NCBI GenBank assembly: GCA_003955985.1
Contig: CP033784.1
Location: forward strand, 1,054,001-1,118,000
Reading direction: 5' to 3'
DNA length: 64,000 bases
Source of the DNA: Corynebacterium jeikeium
GTDB taxonomy: Bacteria; Actinomycetota; Actinomycetes; Mycobacteriales; Mycobacteriaceae
Part shown: in pieces, positions 1-8,711 of the stretch
How positions within the stretch are numbered: position 1 is the stretch's first letter
Layout: each line of letters opens with the position of its first letter
Position numbers and translations under genes: made by a program
The notes under the pieces: model-generated
Databases searched by the model: none
Told to the model about the DNA's origin: nothing
Seen by the model: only the letters and a program-made list of their open reading frames with translations

Positions 1-2
1 TG

Positions 3-725
3 CATGCGTTACGCGGTACTTGTGAGGTGGAGGTGAATCTGGAACTCTTCCGAGTGCTCTCTCCCGGGGAGGATGGCGAACCGGAAAACACTCCAGTGTG
101 GCTCGCTGGCGCAGGTTGGCTTTCTTCGCTGGTGGCCGAGTCTTGGCTGAAGCGGGTATCGACATTGCGGGTGCTGGGGGATAGTGCGGTTGAGGGGTAT
201 CGGCCCTCCGAGTCTCAGCGTGCATTCGTGCGTGCCCGTGACGGTGTGTGTAGTTTTCCTGGATGCGATGTCCCCGCGGAAAAGTGCGATATCGACCATA
301 TTGTGGAATTTGATCACAGCCTTTCCGGTGGTGAGCGGCAAAAGGAAGGGGTCACGCACACAGATAATCTCCATTGTCTCTGTCGAAGGCACCACAACCT
401 CAAAACTGCCGGTATGTGGCGAGTTGTTCGAGGTGATGATGGGATCGAAGCTTGGACGTTCCTCTCTTGTGATGAAGGGCCGTTTGCGCAGTCGGAAAAA
501 GAGCACACTGGGCATGGTCGTTACACCTTTGCCTCGCAGACTGAAAAGAAGACCGCTGCGCTGGCTGAGCACAATGAGAAACGTCGCAAATTGCATGACA
601 ATCTCCGCGGCCTAGTGGATAAGGTGCGGCGGGATATGGAAAAGGAGAGAGCAGTAGGCGGGGTGGATTGTGAAAACGATGGAGATGGTAAAAATCGCGC
701 AGACAGTGACGGGGGTGAGCGCTAG
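3..725 (+). CDS. HNH endonuclease domain protein, 13E12/DUF222 type (5' end outside window)
   Basis: The frame is open to the left edge, so this is the C-terminal part of a longer protein; a GTG at 27 is probably internal. The visible part ends in an HNH module: a Cys-x4-Cys pair (CSFPGC), a central DHI, then C-x2-RHH followed by N. This is the metal-binding layout of the HNH nucleases found at the C-terminus of actinobacterial DUF222/13E12-repeat proteins, which are usually 400-500 residues and often multicopy. The tail after the HNH motif is charged and low in complexity. Function in the cell is unknown for most members; nuclease activity is inferred from the motif only. It ends 50 bp before leuB, on the same strand. 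Confidence 0.8.
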   Translation, partial: HALRGTCEVEVNLELFRVLSPGEDGEPENTPVWLAGAGWLSSLVAESWLKRVSTLRVLGDSAVEGYRPSESQRAFVRARDGVCSFPGCDVPAEKCDIDHIVEFDHSLSGGERQKEGVTHTDNLHCLCRRHHNLKTAGMWRVVRGDDGIEAWTFLSCDEGPFAQSEKEHTGHGRYTFASQTEKKTAALAEHNEKRRKLHDNLRGLVDKVRRDMEKERAVGGVDCENDGDGKNRADSDGGER

Positions 726-755
726 GTTCTGCTACACTCATTTGTGTCCATATAG

Positions 756-771
756 TGAGAAGGGTATCTCA
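756..771. promoter_or_regulatory. Inverted repeat TGAGA-N6-TCTCA just upstream of leuB
   Basis: TGAGA at 756-760 and TCTCA at 767-771 form an inverted repeat that ends 4 bp before the leuB ATG and covers its ribosome binding site. The same 5-bp half-sites occur in opposite order in the ltbR-leuC intergenic region (22898-22914). A site here could let LtbR act on leuB as well as leuCD. A likely leuB -10, TACACT, lies at 733-738. Operator identity is inference. Confidence 0.4.
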
Positions 772-775
772 AAAA

Positions 776-1810
776 ATGACTGAGGCAGGAAAGCTGAAGA
801 TCGCCGTCATCCCGGGTGATGGCATCGGCACGGAAGTTACGGCAGAGGCACTGAAGGTGCTCAAGGCTGCTATCGGCGAGTTCGACACCACCGAGTACGA
901 CCTCGGCTCGCGTCGCTACTTGCGCAATGGCGAACTGCTTACCGACGCCGATCTCGACTCCCTGCGTGAGCACGACGCTATTCTGCTCGGTGCTATCGGT
1001 GACCCGGCGAACGTTCCTCCGGGTGTTCTCGAGCGCGGCCTGTTGCTGAAGATGCGCTTCGCGCTGGATCACCACGTCAACCTGCGTCCTTCCAAGCTCT
1101 TCCCGGGTGTCGAGTCACCGCTGAAGAACCCGGGCGAAATTGATTTCGTGGTCGTCCGCGAGGGAACCGAAGGTGCTTACACCGGTAACGGCGGTGCGAT
1201 TCGCGTCGGCACGCCACACGAGGTTGCCAACGAGACCTCCGTCAATACCCGCTTCGGTGCTGAGCGCGTTGTTCGCTACGCCTTCGAGCTGGCTATGACC
1301 CGTCGTAAGAAGCTGACCCTTGTCCACAAGACCAATGTGTTGGTGCACGGTGGCGGTATGTGGCAGCGCACGGTCGATGAGGTCGCTAAGGAATACCCAG
1401 AGGTAGATGTCGATTACTCGCACATCGACGCTGCGACAATCTACCTCGTCACTAATCCTTCGCGTTTCGACGTCATCGTCACCGACAACCTCTTCGGCGA
1501 CATCATTACTGATGAGGCTGGTGCAGTGTCGGGCGGTATCGGCCTGGCGGCGTCCGGCAACATTGACGCCTCTAATACCAACCCGTCCATGTTTGAGCCC
1601 GTTCACGGCTCCGCTCCCGACATTGCTGGCAAGGGGATCGCTGACCCGACCGCAGCCATTCTGTCGGGTGCCATGATGCTGCGCCACCTGGGTCGTGAGG
1701 AAGACGCTCAGCGCATCGAGGCTGCTGTGGAAGCTGACATGGCTACTCGCGGTAGTGGCCCGATCAAGACCGCTGAGGTTGGCGACCGCATTGCTGCTGC
1801 TTTGAAGTAG
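776..1810 (+). CDS. leuB: 3-isopropylmalate dehydrogenase
   Basis: LeuB oxidises and decarboxylates 3-isopropylmalate to 2-oxoisocaproate with NAD+, the third step of leucine synthesis. The protein (344 residues) begins with the nucleotide-binding stretch [10 protein letters not shown]. It carries the family's substrate and metal residues around [14 protein letters not shown] and the C-terminal [14 protein letters not shown] motif. The ATG at 776 is preferred over an in-frame GTG at 755 because an AGAAGG ribosome binding site lies about 11 nt upstream and [16 protein letters not shown] matches the usual start. It stands apart from leuCD, which lie 21 kb away, as in other corynebacteria. A run of ten Gs follows the stop at 1825-1834. 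Confidence 0.97.
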   Translation: MTEAGKLKIAVIPGDGIGTEVTAEALKVLKAAIGEFDTTEYDLGSRRYLRNGELLTDADLDSLREHDAILLGAIGDPANVPPGVLERGLLLKMRFALDHHVNLRPSKLFPGVESPLKNPGEIDFVVVREGTEGAYTGNGGAIRVGTPHEVANETSVNTRFGAERVVRYAFELAMTRRKKLTLVHKTNVLVHGGGMWQRTVDEVAKEYPEVDVDYSHIDAATIYLVTNPSRFDVIVTDNLFGDIITDEAGAVSGGIGLAASGNIDASNTNPSMFEPVHGSAPDIAGKGIADPTAAILSGAMMLRHLGREEDAQRIEAAVEADMATRGSGPIKTAEVGDRIAAALK

Positions 1811-1840
1811 CGCAGTAAAAAATAGGGGGGGGGGAGAGGG

Positions 1841-2494
1841 CTAGGCAATCACAGTTTTGCCATCGACGGTAGTGATGTGAGTCTTACCGTCGGCGGTGTG
1901 CTCGATGAAGTCCGACGCATGTCCTACCTGGGCAAGCACATTGATGATGGTGTCAAGGGTGTGTGGGGATGAGCTTCCTGCGCCGCCATTGGAACCATTT
2001 CCTCCCAGCCCTGCCACCAACGCATCCCTCGTAATCTCCGCATGTCCCAGGTGCTGAGCCGCCTCGTGGAAGACATGCACAATCACGCCTTCGATGCTGC
2101 CGCACCACCAACGGTCCTTATCGGTAGGAATAACAGCAGGAGCACCAGCGCGGTCCACGCCTTGCAACTCCACCAGCGCGGATTCAATGGCCGCGCGGTC
2201 ACGGTGGTAAATCTCCAGCCCTTCCGAAACACTGCAATGAGCAGAAAACTCCCCATCGCGATCACGGACATAATCACGCCCAAGGCAGACGCGCTCGAGC
2301 CAGTACCTCGCGGATCCGGTCACATGTCGTAACAGCACGGCCAGGGAGTTAATGGCTGGGATGGGGAGGGTTGCGTTGAAGGTGTCGTCGTCAAGCGTGG
2401 CGACGAGTGCCGCGAGCTTGTCCATCCTGCCGAGGATGTGGGCGTCGAGCGGCCATTCGGGATTTATTGAAGCGCTGTGTGTGGAATTGGTCAT
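1841..2494 (-). CDS. DinB/DUF664 family protein
   Basis: A 217-residue protein of the DinB-like four-helix-bundle superfamily, DUF664 branch. Conserved features include an early PWPLDAHILGRMD-like helix, RHVTGSARYWLERV near residue 60 and the C-terminal HVFHEAAQHLGHAEITRD, whose histidines are the expected divalent-metal ligands. Many actinobacterial members are mycothiol-dependent S-transferases or related thiol enzymes, but the substrate cannot be read from the sequence. It converges with leuB and diverges from the CBS-domain gene at 2556. No partner gene is visible. Confidence 0.75.
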   Translation of the reverse strand: MTNSTHSASINPEWPLDAHILGRMDKLAALVATLDDDTFNATLPIPAINSLAVLLRHVTGSARYWLERVCLGRDYVRDRDGEFSAHCSVSEGLEIYHRDRAAIESALVELQGVDRAGAPAVIPTDKDRWWCGSIEGVIVHVFHEAAQHLGHAEITRDALVAGLGGNGSNGGAGSSSPHTLDTIINVLAQVGHASDFIEHTADGKTHITTVDGKTVIA

Positions 2495-2555
2495 AAGGTC
2501 GAGTATTCCCGCAAATCAGTCCTATTGGGAGCAAAAATAGGGGATAATTGACCCC

Positions 2556-4430
2556 ATGACCGTCGAGCTTGCGGAAATCGCAGACTTCCTCAGCCATACT
2601 CGCCCCTTTTCGGACCTCAACGATGAAGAGCGCGCGACTATCCCACCGCTTTTGACCATGCGCTATGCCCGTCGTGGAACGGAGATTATCCGGGCGGGTG
2701 CGGATAACAACAGCTGTTTCATTATTCGCTCCGGCATGGTGGATCTCTTTGACCCAGCTGGCACGCTGTTGGACAGGCGAGATGTGGGAGATCATTTCGG
2801 CTATTCGACGCTGCTGAGCAGTGACCCTTCGCTATACACGATGACGGCAGTGGAGGACTGCGTATTCCTAGTGATCTCCAAGGAGGTCTTTGACCAGCTC
2901 AATGACCAGTTCGTAGAGGTCCGGCGCTATTACGGCGGTGAAAACGCGCGCATTCGCGCAGTGGCATCGAAGCTGCGGAGTACTGCGGCATCGGAGTCGT
3001 TGCGCACACGGGTTGCGGACCTGATGGAAACATCGCTGGTGACCTGCAGTGCTGATGCGACAGTACAAGAGGCGGCGCAGATTATGACGGAGCGGAATGT
3101 CTCCAGTCTGCTCGTGATGGAGTCTGCAGGCGCCAACCAGAGCTCGCTCGTCGGCATCATCACTGACCGTGACCTCCGTCGTCGAGTGCTGGCAGAAGCC
3201 AAGCCGGCGGAGAGTCTCGTAAGCGAAGTGATGACCGGGAACCCGGAAACTATCAGTCCCGACCTGCTGGTCTTCGAGGCCATGCTGCTGATGGCCGAGC
3301 GCGGTTACCATCATCTGCCGGTGCACGATGGGACGCGGGTGGTCGGCATGATTGTCATTGGCGACCTCCTGCGCAGTCTGCACACCGATCCCGTGTACGC
3401 GACGGCGACGCTGGCGCGAAAGAGCGATATCTCGGAGATTGCGGAGATTGCTCAGAACGCGCGGCGGATTGTCGGCCGGTTTATTGACCGAGGTGATTCG
3501 GGGGAGGAGGTCGCCAAGCTGCTGACTGCCGTGGCCGATGCTGTCACCCGACGCCTGGTTGCGCTGGCGGAGGAAAAGCTTGGGCCGCCACCAGTCAGCT
3601 ACGCCTTTGCGGTACTGGGTTCGCATGGGCGCGGGGAGATGGGGCTCGCGTCCGATCAGGACAATGCGCTTGTTCTCGCCGACGACTACGACGCCGACGC
3701 TCATGCTGACTATTTCGCCGCGCTTAGCGACGAGATTTGCACCAACCTCGACCGAGTCGGTTATCCGCTCTGTCCAGGGGACATGATGGCCAGCAATCCT
3801 GCGTGGAGGATGACCAAGTCGCAGTGGCTGCGCACGTTCCACGGGTGGATTACGGCACCGGAGGCAGAGGCCCTGTTACATGCACAGACCTTCTTCGACA
3901 TGCGTGGGGTAGCGGGCGACGTGCAACTGGTAGAGAGCCTTCGTGCGGCCTACCTGCCGCTGGCTCAGGGGTCGCAGCGCCTGCATGCGCACTTGGCCAA
4001 GCTCGCGGCCTGGCGGGAGCCGCCGCTCGGCTTCTTCCGTGGCCTGGTGCTGGAAAAGGGCGGCGAGCACGCAGAGACCCTGGACATCAAGAAGGGGGGA
4101 ACTGCTGCTGTGGTGCAGATGGCGCGTCTATTTACTGTGGCGGCCGGCCTGCCACAGCTGTCGACGCGTGAACGCTTGGCGGCGAGTGCGGGTGCCGGAA
4201 GCGTGAGCCGTCAGGGTGCGCAGGATCTGGCGGATGCGTTCGAGTTCCTGTGCACGGTGCAGCTTCATCACCAGCAGGCCCAGTTCAACGCTGGCGAGCA
4301 GCCGAATAACCACATCTACCCGAAGCGTCTCTCCAGCCTGGAACGCGAGCACCTGCGCGATGCGTTTGGTGTTATCCGCAAGTTGCAGCAGAGTCTCGGG
4401 GCGAAGTATCCCATCCGGGCGATGTCGTAG
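2556..4430 (+). CDS. cNMP-binding / CBS / DUF294 putative nucleotidyltransferase
   Basis: A 624-residue multidomain cytosolic protein. Residues about 1-130 form a cyclic-nucleotide-binding-like domain. Two CBS domains follow (about 155-285), with GIITDRDLRRRV typical of the first. A DUF294 nucleotidyltransferase domain (about 310-460) contains GSHGRGEMGLASDQDNALV, with the G-S and D-x-D pattern of the pol-beta-type superfamily, and a DUF294 C-terminal substrate-binding domain ends the protein. The architecture resembles bacterial GlnD-like or CBS sensor proteins thought to respond to adenine nucleotides; the modified target is unknown. The next gene (4477) encodes a DnaQ-like exonuclease, a pairing common in bacteria. 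It starts 62 bp from the divergent DUF664 gene. Confidence 0.85.
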   Translation: MTVELAEIADFLSHTRPFSDLNDEERATIPPLLTMRYARRGTEIIRAGADNNSCFIIRSGMVDLFDPAGTLLDRRDVGDHFGYSTLLSSDPSLYTMTAVEDCVFLVISKEVFDQLNDQFVEVRRYYGGENARIRAVASKLRSTAASESLRTRVADLMETSLVTCSADATVQEAAQIMTERNVSSLLVMESAGANQSSLVGIITDRDLRRRVLAEAKPAESLVSEVMTGNPETISPDLLVFEAMLLMAERGYHHLPVHDGTRVVGMIVIGDLLRSLHTDPVYATATLARKSDISEIAEIAQNARRIVGRFIDRGDSGEEVAKLLTAVADAVTRRLVALAEEKLGPPPVSYAFAVLGSHGRGEMGLASDQDNALVLADDYDADAHADYFAALSDEICTNLDRVGYPLCPGDMMASNPAWRMTKSQWLRTFHGWITAPEAEALLHAQTFFDMRGVAGDVQLVESLRAAYLPLAQGSQRLHAHLAKLAAWREPPLGFFRGLVLEKGGEHAETLDIKKGGTAAVVQMARLFTVAAGLPQLSTRERLAASAGAGSVSRQGAQDLADAFEFLCTVQLHHQQAQFNAGEQPNNHIYPKRLSSLEREHLRDAFGVIRKLQQSLGAKYPIRAMS

Positions 4431-4433
4431 TTT

Positions 4434-4472
4434 AGCTGTGTGAGTGAGCTGTGTGAGTTAGCTGTGGGAGCG
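4434..4472. repeat. Three tandem 13-bp units after the DUF294 stop codon
   Basis: Units at 4434-4446, 4447-4459 and 4460-4472 share the core AGCTGTGTGAGT, with the last unit slightly diverged. They fill almost the whole gap between the stop at 4430 and the ATG at 4477, and the last unit supplies the GGGAG ribosome binding site of the exonuclease gene. Confidence 0.7.
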
Positions 4473-4476
4473 CGCA

Positions 4477-5064
4477 ATGTTGAAGTTTTTTAGACCCCGC
4501 AAGAAACTCTTGGACGCACCTATCCGCGACAATGCTTGGCTCGCGGTCGATGTGGAAACCACCGGTCTGGATCCCTCCAAAGATCAGTTGCTTTCCATCG
4601 GTTGGGTTGCCGTCGAAGGCCGCGACATCGTGCTGGAAGAGTCGGGTCACCTTCTCATTCGCCCAGAGCGCGAGGAGGTGAGCGTCGGCGAGTCGGCGAC
4701 GGTGCATGGGCTTACCGACGACATGGTCGCAACCGGGGTAGAGGCAGAGGTGGCCGTCGGCAAGCTGTTAGAAGCTCTACGGGGACGGAAGCTGCTGGCG
4801 CACTACGCGCGGATGGAAGTTGGTTTCCTGGATCCGTTGTGCCGGAAGTACTTTGATGCGCGCTTTGATGTGCCGGTGGCGGACACGATGACACGCGAGT
4901 ACGACGCAATTCTGCGAGCCAACCGCGAGCCGGTCCGTGATGAGCTGCGGTTGTGGTCACTGTGCGACAAGTACGGCATTCCCCGTTTTAAGGCCCATCA
5001 TGCGTTCAACGATGCGCTGGCTTGTGCGTTGGTGTGGCTTGCGCAGGAATCGCGCGGAGTTTAA
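4477..5064 (+). CDS. DnaQ-like 3'-5' exonuclease (DEDDh family)
   Basis: A 195-residue stand-alone exonuclease domain. Exo I is VDVETTGLD, with the acidic pair D25 and E27. Exo III is HHAFNDALA, with the His and Asp of the DEDDh type. The Exo II region reads HYARMEVGFLD, where the usual HNxxFDxxFL aspartate is replaced by glutamate, a conservative change that keeps an acidic ligand. It may trim DNA or RNA 3' ends; it is not the polymerase III epsilon subunit by context. It follows the DUF294 gene by 46 bp, and such exonucleases often accompany CBS-DUF294 proteins, so a shared nucleotide-related role is plausible but unproven. Confidence 0.82.
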   Translation: MLKFFRPRKKLLDAPIRDNAWLAVDVETTGLDPSKDQLLSIGWVAVEGRDIVLEESGHLLIRPEREEVSVGESATVHGLTDDMVATGVEAEVAVGKLLEALRGRKLLAHYARMEVGFLDPLCRKYFDARFDVPVADTMTREYDAILRANREPVRDELRLWSLCDKYGIPRFKAHHAFNDALACALVWLAQESRGV

Positions 5065-5129
5065 ATCGTACATGTTTGAGAGTGGGGGTCATTGCATAGT
5101 TATTGCAATGTGACGTGTACCCTATTTTT

Positions 5130-5918
5130 ATGCGTATTGCTCGAATCGCCCACCCAGAGGGCATGTGCTTCGCGCTCGTCGAGGGCGAAGGCAATGAAGT
5201 TACTTTGCACGAGATCGAAGGGCACCCTTTCGGTCAGCTGAATAAGACTGGTCGTTCCTGGCCGCTTGCCGACGTACGTCTGCTTGCCCCGATGCTGCCG
5301 TCGAAGGTCATCGCTATTGGTCGTAACTACGCTGACCACGTCGCCGAGGTGTTCAAGAAGTCGGCAGAATCGCTGCCGCCGACGATGTTCATTAAGCCGC
5401 CGACGGCCGTTATTGGTCCGGAAGCGCCGATTCGCATTCCGGATTTCGCCACTAACGTCGAGTTTGAGGGCGAGCTGGCACTGGTTATTGGTAAGCCGTG
5501 CAAGAACGTCAAGAAGGAAAACGCTCACGATGTGATCTTCGGATACACCATCGTCAATGATGTTTCTTCCCGTGACCTGCAGTTCGCCGACGGTCAGTGG
5601 GCGCGCGCAAAGGGCATCGATACCTTCTGCCCGCTGGGCCCGTGGATCCAGACGGAGCTGGACTACAACGAGCTTCCAATCAAGGCGCACCTGACTCACG
5701 AGGGTGTTACCGAGACTAAGCAGGACTCCAACTCCAACCAGATGATTATGTCCATCCCGGAGGTCATCGAGTTCATCACCGCCTCGATTACGCTGCTGCC
5801 GGGTGACGTCATCTGCACCGGCTCCCCGGCCGGTACCGCTGCGATGTTCCCGGGCGACCGCATCGAAATCGAGATTCCGGGTATTGGCAAGCTGGCCAAC
5901 CCGGTGGAGCGGGCTTAA
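5130..5918 (+). CDS. Fumarylacetoacetate hydrolase family protein
   Basis: A 262-residue enzyme of the FAH superfamily, with the metal-binding VEFEGELALVIG glutamates and the following VNDVSSRDLQ segment, then a C-terminal PGDVICTGSPAGTA motif. Members hydrolyse or decarboxylate acylpyruvates, including oxaloacetate decarboxylases and 2-hydroxyhepta-2,4-diene-1,7-dioate isomerases. Substrate is not determinable here; corynebacteria carry this gene close to gltX. ATG 5130 is chosen because TACCCT at 5118-5123 lies 6 nt upstream, which fits a leaderless transcript and leaves no ribosome binding site. An upstream TTG at 5103 would place the promoter inside the gene. Confidence 0.88.
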   Translation: MRIARIAHPEGMCFALVEGEGNEVTLHEIEGHPFGQLNKTGRSWPLADVRLLAPMLPSKVIAIGRNYADHVAEVFKKSAESLPPTMFIKPPTAVIGPEAPIRIPDFATNVEFEGELALVIGKPCKNVKKENAHDVIFGYTIVNDVSSRDLQFADGQWARAKGIDTFCPLGPWIQTELDYNELPIKAHLTHEGVTETKQDSNSNQMIMSIPEVIEFITASITLLPGDVICTGSPAGTAAMFPGDRIEIEIPGIGKLANPVERA

Positions 5919-5936
5919 GCCGCTAGGGGCTTAAGC
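5911..5936. repeat. Duplicated GGGCTTAAGC at convergent gene ends
   Basis: The ten bases GGGCTTAAGC occur at 5911-5920 and 5927-5936, offset 16 bp. The first copy contains the TAA of the FAH-family gene and the second contains the reverse-strand TAA of isochorismate synthase. Each copy is internally palindromic (GCTTAAGC). Confidence 0.55.
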
Positions 5937-7163
5937 GCCCTTAACTCCAAAAGCGCGGAGCACAGTGCCCATTTTGGCGCTGGTTTCCGTGACTTCTTCT
6001 TCTGGGGCGGAGTGCGACACAATGCCGCCTCCGGCCCATAGTCGTGCCACGGACCCCTCAGTGTCGATTTCGGCACAGCGAATGGAGACCACGAACTCAC
6101 CATCGCCATTCTCATCGCACCAGCCGACAGCGCCGGAGTAGAAGCCGCGGTCAGTCTCTACGGCCTGAATGACGCCGAAGGCGGATTCCGTCGGCGTGCC
6201 ACAAATGGCTGGTGTTGGGTGCACCACCAGTGCCAAATCCAGCGCGGACAGCGACGGATCCTTCAATCGACCGCGGATATGCGTGGCCAAGTGCCACATC
6301 TCGGCAGTGCTCATCAGCTCGGGGCTGTCCGGAACATCCAGCGAACTGCACAGCGGCGCCAGGTTGTCGGCGATGTCATCGACAACGAAGGCGTGTTCAT
6401 CCAGGTTCTTGCGCGAGTCCGCTAAACGACGAGCCGACGCCCGGTCCACCTCTTCATTCCGGGATCTCGGCAGCGACCCGGCCAAGGGAAATGCCTCAAC
6501 GATGTCACCCGTACGGCGGACCAGCATCTCCGGGGAGGAACCGATGAGCAACTTGCCCTCATAATCGGAACCGGCGGGAGAGAGATCCACGACAAAGCCA
6601 TCGCGGTTGGGGGATCCGTCGATAAGCCGCGATGCGAGTAGGAGCGGGTCAATCGGGGGATCGATTTCGAGTTCCACAGCGCGCGCGAGCACGACCTTTT
6701 CCAGCGCCGAGTACTCGATGGTGCGGATTGCTGCGGCGATGCGCTCAGCGTGCTCATCGAGCGGGGGATCGTAAGCGACGATGCTGGCGTGAGGCTTGGG
6801 TGCGTTCCAGCGGTAGTGCGCGGGTGGCTCCAGCGGCTGCGAGGAGCGGATGACTTCCCGGGGAACGGTCAGGGCGGCGGGCTTGTCCAAGTCGAAGGGC
6901 AGGGCGCCGACCACCATTTTGTGAATGCCCGAGTGCAGTCCCTCGGCTGCGAGCCAGGGGTCGGAAATCTGCTCTTCAATACCTTGCGTGCGGATGGAGC
7001 CGTGCGCACGGGAGAGCAAAAAATCAGGAGCGGTGGTTGGGCGGGACGTGTCCCAGCGCGTCGAACGTTTCGGAGTCGCTGCAGGCTCGTTCGACGGGTG
7101 AGACTTTTCCTGCTGCTCTTCTTCGTTTCCGCCGCCCAGAGAGGGGTGGTTTTCCATGGACAT
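5931..7163 (-). CDS. menF: Isochorismate synthase
   Basis: Converts chorismate to isochorismate, the entry step of menaquinone (or siderophore) synthesis. The C-terminal chorismate-binding domain is complete: EKVVLARAVEL with the conserved lysine, EMWHLATHIRGRL, LALVVHPTPAICGTPTESA and SGAVGWCDENGDGEF. The N-terminal ~60 residues are polar and poorly conserved. ATG 7163 is preferred over a TTG at 7184 because the TTG overlaps the GAGGAGG ribosome binding site. No other men or siderophore genes are in the window, so menF rather than entC/dhbC is a judgement based on the respiratory quinone need of corynebacteria. About 410 residues. Confidence 0.85.
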   Translation of the reverse strand: MSMENHPSLGGGNEEEQQEKSHPSNEPAATPKRSTRWDTSRPTTAPDFLLSRAHGSIRTQGIEEQISDPWLAAEGLHSGIHKMVVGALPFDLDKPAALTVPREVIRSSQPLEPPAHYRWNAPKPHASIVAYDPPLDEHAERIAAAIRTIEYSALEKVVLARAVELEIDPPIDPLLLASRLIDGSPNRDGFVVDLSPAGSDYEGKLLIGSSPEMLVRRTGDIVEAFPLAGSLPRSRNEEVDRASARRLADSRKNLDEHAFVVDDIADNLAPLCSSLDVPDSPELMSTAEMWHLATHIRGRLKDPSLSALDLALVVHPTPAICGTPTESAFGVIQAVETDRGFYSGAVGWCDENGDGEFVVSIRCAEIDTEGSVARLWAGGGIVSHSAPEEEVTETSAKMGTVLRAFGVKGA

Positions 7164-7219
7164 AGCCCTAACCCGCCTCCTCAATCTAAACCCAGTTGTG
7201 CTCCAGTTTAAGGGGCAGG

Positions 7220-7942
7220 CTAACCCCTGCCCAAAAAGGGCATACCCGCAGCGGTAATCGTAAGCTGATCGATGACGGCACCTGCCGGCAGATTCGCGGC
7301 GTAGAGGAAAGTTTCCGCAGCCTGCTTGGCATCGAACATCGGCTCGCTGCCTGTGAACGTCCCCAACAGGTCAGTCTGCGCATTGCCAATATCAATGCGC
7401 GTTGCCGTGATGCCATACTCGCGTCCGTCGAGGGCAAGCACGTGGGTCATTCCGGCAAGCGCGCTTTTCGACGTCGCGTACGCCGCCGTGTGTGCTCTCG
7501 GCACCTGCGCTGCGATAGAACAATTGACCAGGATTCGGCCGCCCGCTTGCTCTGTCTTCCCCTCGCACCCCGCCTTCATCCGCGAAAAAGCCTCGCGTGC
7601 ACACAGGTACGAGCCGACCACATTCGTATCGATGACCGCCCGGAAGTCTTCAATGCCGGTCTCTCCGAACTCCGCGGGCGTGCCGGGCAGCCCCGCATTG
7701 AGCACTGCAACATCGATGGTTCCCGTAGCCACCTGCGCGTTCTCAAACATCGCACGGACCTGTTCGGGGTCGGTGATGTCACACCTGGAGTAGGTGATGT
7801 TGTCCGCTTCGGCGGCAACAGTCTCGAGCGCGTCGATACGCCTGCCGCAGATATGCACGTGCCAGCCATCGGCGGCGAAAGCCAGAGCAATTTCGCGACC
7901 AATGCCCGCGCCGCCACCAGTTACTACTACCGTTTTGGTCAT
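7220..7942 (-). CDS. Short-chain dehydrogenase/reductase
   Basis: A classical SDR of about 240 residues, with a Rossmann motif TGGGAGIG near the N-terminus, NAG (VLNAGLPGTPAE) at the end of beta-4, the catalytic Ser in LVNCSIAAQVP and YATSK (Tyr and Lys). The SDR core is complete but the substrate is unknown. ATG 7942 is chosen because MTKTVVVTGGGAG fits the family; an alternative ATG lies at 7951. The start codon overlaps that of the divergent gene at 7941 (shared TCATGA), so both genes probably have leaderless messages and may be co-regulated. Confidence 0.88.
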   Translation of the reverse strand: MTKTVVVTGGGAGIGREIALAFAADGWHVHICGRRIDALETVAAEADNITYSRCDITDPEQVRAMFENAQVATGTIDVAVLNAGLPGTPAEFGETGIEDFRAVIDTNVVGSYLCAREAFSRMKAGCEGKTEQAGGRILVNCSIAAQVPRAHTAAYATSKSALAGMTHVLALDGREYGITATRIDIGNAQTDLLGTFTGSEPMFDAKQAAETFLYAANLPAGAVIDQLTITAAGMPFLGRG

Positions 7943-8654
7943 GAGCACCATTATTAACTGTTCTACGGTCTACGCACACATGTCCCCGCACGATGCTGTC
8001 AACGCCGCGCGTGACGACGGCTACGCGGCCGTGGAATTCTGGTGGCCATTTGACCTCGCAGTGCCCGCACCCGATGAGGTTTCCGCCTTTTGTGACCTCT
8101 TTGACGACAGCCTTGGTCTTTATGCCATGAACCTGTGGGGAGGGGACATGACAGCGGGGCAGCGAGGAGTGCTCGATACAGACGGGCTGCCCACGGGGCA
8201 CCTGGAAGCAGTGAGCCAGATCGCGCGAGCCACGGGGCTGAAATGCTCTAACGTGCTGCTGGGGCGGTCTGGGGAACTGGCGGACCTGCAAGTGCACCGA
8301 CTGACTGAGATCACTGCCCAGCTGGAGCTCAGCGGTGTCCGCGCGTTGATTGAGCCGCTGTCCGGGATGGACGATTACCCCATTACCGATCCTTGGCAGG
8401 CCGAGGAGTTAGCGCAACAGACTGGTGCTGGCGTGCTCGCCGACTTCTACCACTTTGCGGCCAATGGCGTGGACGTGGATGCCTGGCTCACCGATGTGGA
8501 GGCCGGAAGAGTGAGCCTGCCGGCGCACGTCCAGATTGCCGATTTCCCAGGCCGCGGCGTGCCGGGCACCGGTGAGGCGCCACTGCGCAGCTGGGTTGAG
8601 CGGCTGCGCGCCGCTGGATACGCCGGTGAAGTGACTGGGGAATGGACTCTGTAA
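7941..8654 (+). CDS. TIM-barrel isomerase, hydroxypyruvate isomerase-like
   Basis: A 237-residue xylose-isomerase-like (AP endonuclease 2 family) TIM barrel. Signature stretches are GYAAVEFWWPF near the N-terminus, ALIEPLSGMDDYP with the metal-ligand glutamate, ADFYHFAANG, AHVQIADFPGRGVPGTGE and the C-terminal GEVTGEW. These match bacterial hydroxypyruvate isomerases and related 2-keto-sugar isomerases, but no glyoxylate-pathway genes are nearby, so the reaction is inferred. ATG 7941 is used because TACCGT at 7928-7933 sits 7 nt upstream (leaderless) and the sequence before it is the SDR gene on the other strand. The gene may be co-regulated with the SDR. Confidence 0.78.
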   Translation: MSTIINCSTVYAHMSPHDAVNAARDDGYAAVEFWWPFDLAVPAPDEVSAFCDLFDDSLGLYAMNLWGGDMTAGQRGVLDTDGLPTGHLEAVSQIARATGLKCSNVLLGRSGELADLQVHRLTEITAQLELSGVRALIEPLSGMDDYPITDPWQAEELAQQTGAGVLADFYHFAANGVDVDAWLTDVEAGRVSLPAHVQIADFPGRGVPGTGEAPLRSWVERLRAAGYAGEVTGEWTL

Positions 8655-8672
8655 CCCTATGTAAAACCCTAT
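8651..8672. repeat. Imperfect tandem repeat over the isomerase stop codon
   Basis: GTAACCCTAT (8651-8660) is followed at once by GTAAAACCCTAT (8661-8672). The stop codon TAA of the isomerase lies in the first copy. Confidence 0.5.
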
Positions 8673-8711
8673 GCATGCCTGCAGGTGGGAGGGCGGGTAT
8701 CGTGGGAAAGC

